Shown here: in pieces, positions 6,395-6,516 of the stretch
How the letters are laid out: every line of letters begins with the position of its first letter
How positions within the stretch are numbered: the stretch's first letter is position 1
NCBI GenBank assembly: GCA_005882155.1
Contig: VBCQ01000450.1
Coordinates: forward strand, 518-7,033
Reading direction: 5' to 3'
Length of the DNA: 6,516 nucleotides
Origin: Betaproteobacteria bacterium
GTDB lineage: Bacteria; Pseudomonadota; Gammaproteobacteria; Burkholderiales; Burkholderiaceae_C
Position numbers and translations under genes: made by a program
The notes under the pieces: model-generated
Databases searched by the model: none
Told to the model about the DNA's origin: nothing
Seen by the model: only the letters and a program-made list of their open reading frames with translations

Positions 6395-6516
6395 ATGACC
6401 AGCACGCCGCATCCGCATTCCCACGATCTCTCGGCGTGGCAGCACAGCCATGTGTTCGACGCCGGCAACCGCCTCGGCGAGTCGCGAACCCGCGCTGTGT
6501 TCGTCGTGACCGTGAT
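6395..6516 (+). CDS. Start of a cation diffusion facilitator metal exporter (DmeF-like), cut by the window edge
   Basis: Only the first 40 residues are present; the frame is open to the right edge. The N-terminus is histidine-rich (H6, H8, H10, H17, H19) and contains HSHVFDAGN (17-25), followed by a basic stretch ESRTR and then FVVTV, the likely beginning of the first membrane helix. This pattern is familiar from DmeF-type CDF proteins, which export divalent cations such as cobalt, nickel or zinc across the inner membrane using proton exchange; metal choice cannot be told from this piece. It is divergent from purB with 78 bases between the starts. No clear Shine-Dalgarno precedes the ATG. Upstream CAGAAT lies 7 bases before the start and is a weak -10 match. 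The call rests on the N-terminal motif alone. Confidence 0.7.
   Translation, partial: MTSTPHPHSHDLSAWQHSHVFDAGNRLGESRTRAVFVVTV

Noticed and set aside
1..6516. Genome-wide recoding of TAG as an amino acid
   Set aside because: The PEP-CTERM gene ends with TAG directly after a canonical basic tail, and reading through it would enter non-coding palindromes; one internal TAG in purB is not enough.

Overview
The window is high-GC DNA that reads as a chromosomal segment of a betaproteobacterium, most likely Burkholderiales of the Rubrivivax/Leptothrix/Methylibium kind. The reasons are the strong GC bias at third codon positions, a PEP-CTERM exported protein, and PyrF and PurB sequences of proteobacterial type. 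The lineage is an inference from sequence character; no search was run.

Layout. Four genes lie on the minus strand and one truncated gene on the plus strand. Read in the minus direction, the order is as follows. purB (adenylosuccinate lyase, 6316-4937) is interrupted by one in-frame amber codon at 6062-6064. A PEP-CTERM sorting-signal protein of unknown function (4843-4139) follows, then pyrF (orotidine 5'-phosphate decarboxylase, 3932-3096). Only 21 bases after pyrF comes a 1014-residue membrane hybrid histidine kinase with four PAS-like domains and a C-terminal receiver (3074-30). Divergent from purB, a cation diffusion facilitator gene begins at 6395 and runs off the right edge.

Non-coding DNA is scarce. 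The 206-base gap between pyrF and the PEP-CTERM gene holds a pair of 17-base direct repeats, two small dyads and a 28-base perfect palindrome. The 93-base gap before the PEP-CTERM gene holds a hairpin just after purB and an inverted repeat that overlaps the PEP-CTERM ribosome binding site. The 78-base purB/CDF gap is the only divergent promoter region. There are no RNA genes, CRISPR arrays or complete mobile elements, and no intergenic stretch reaches 300 bases.

Functionally, purB and pyrF are housekeeping genes of purine and pyrimidine synthesis. The kinase, PEP-CTERM protein and metal exporter are surface or sensory functions with no evident pathway link to them. I do not see a new multi-gene system. 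The observation most worth following is the amber codon in an otherwise intact purB, followed by the unusual structure of the PEP-CTERM leader and the repeats in the pyrF upstream region.
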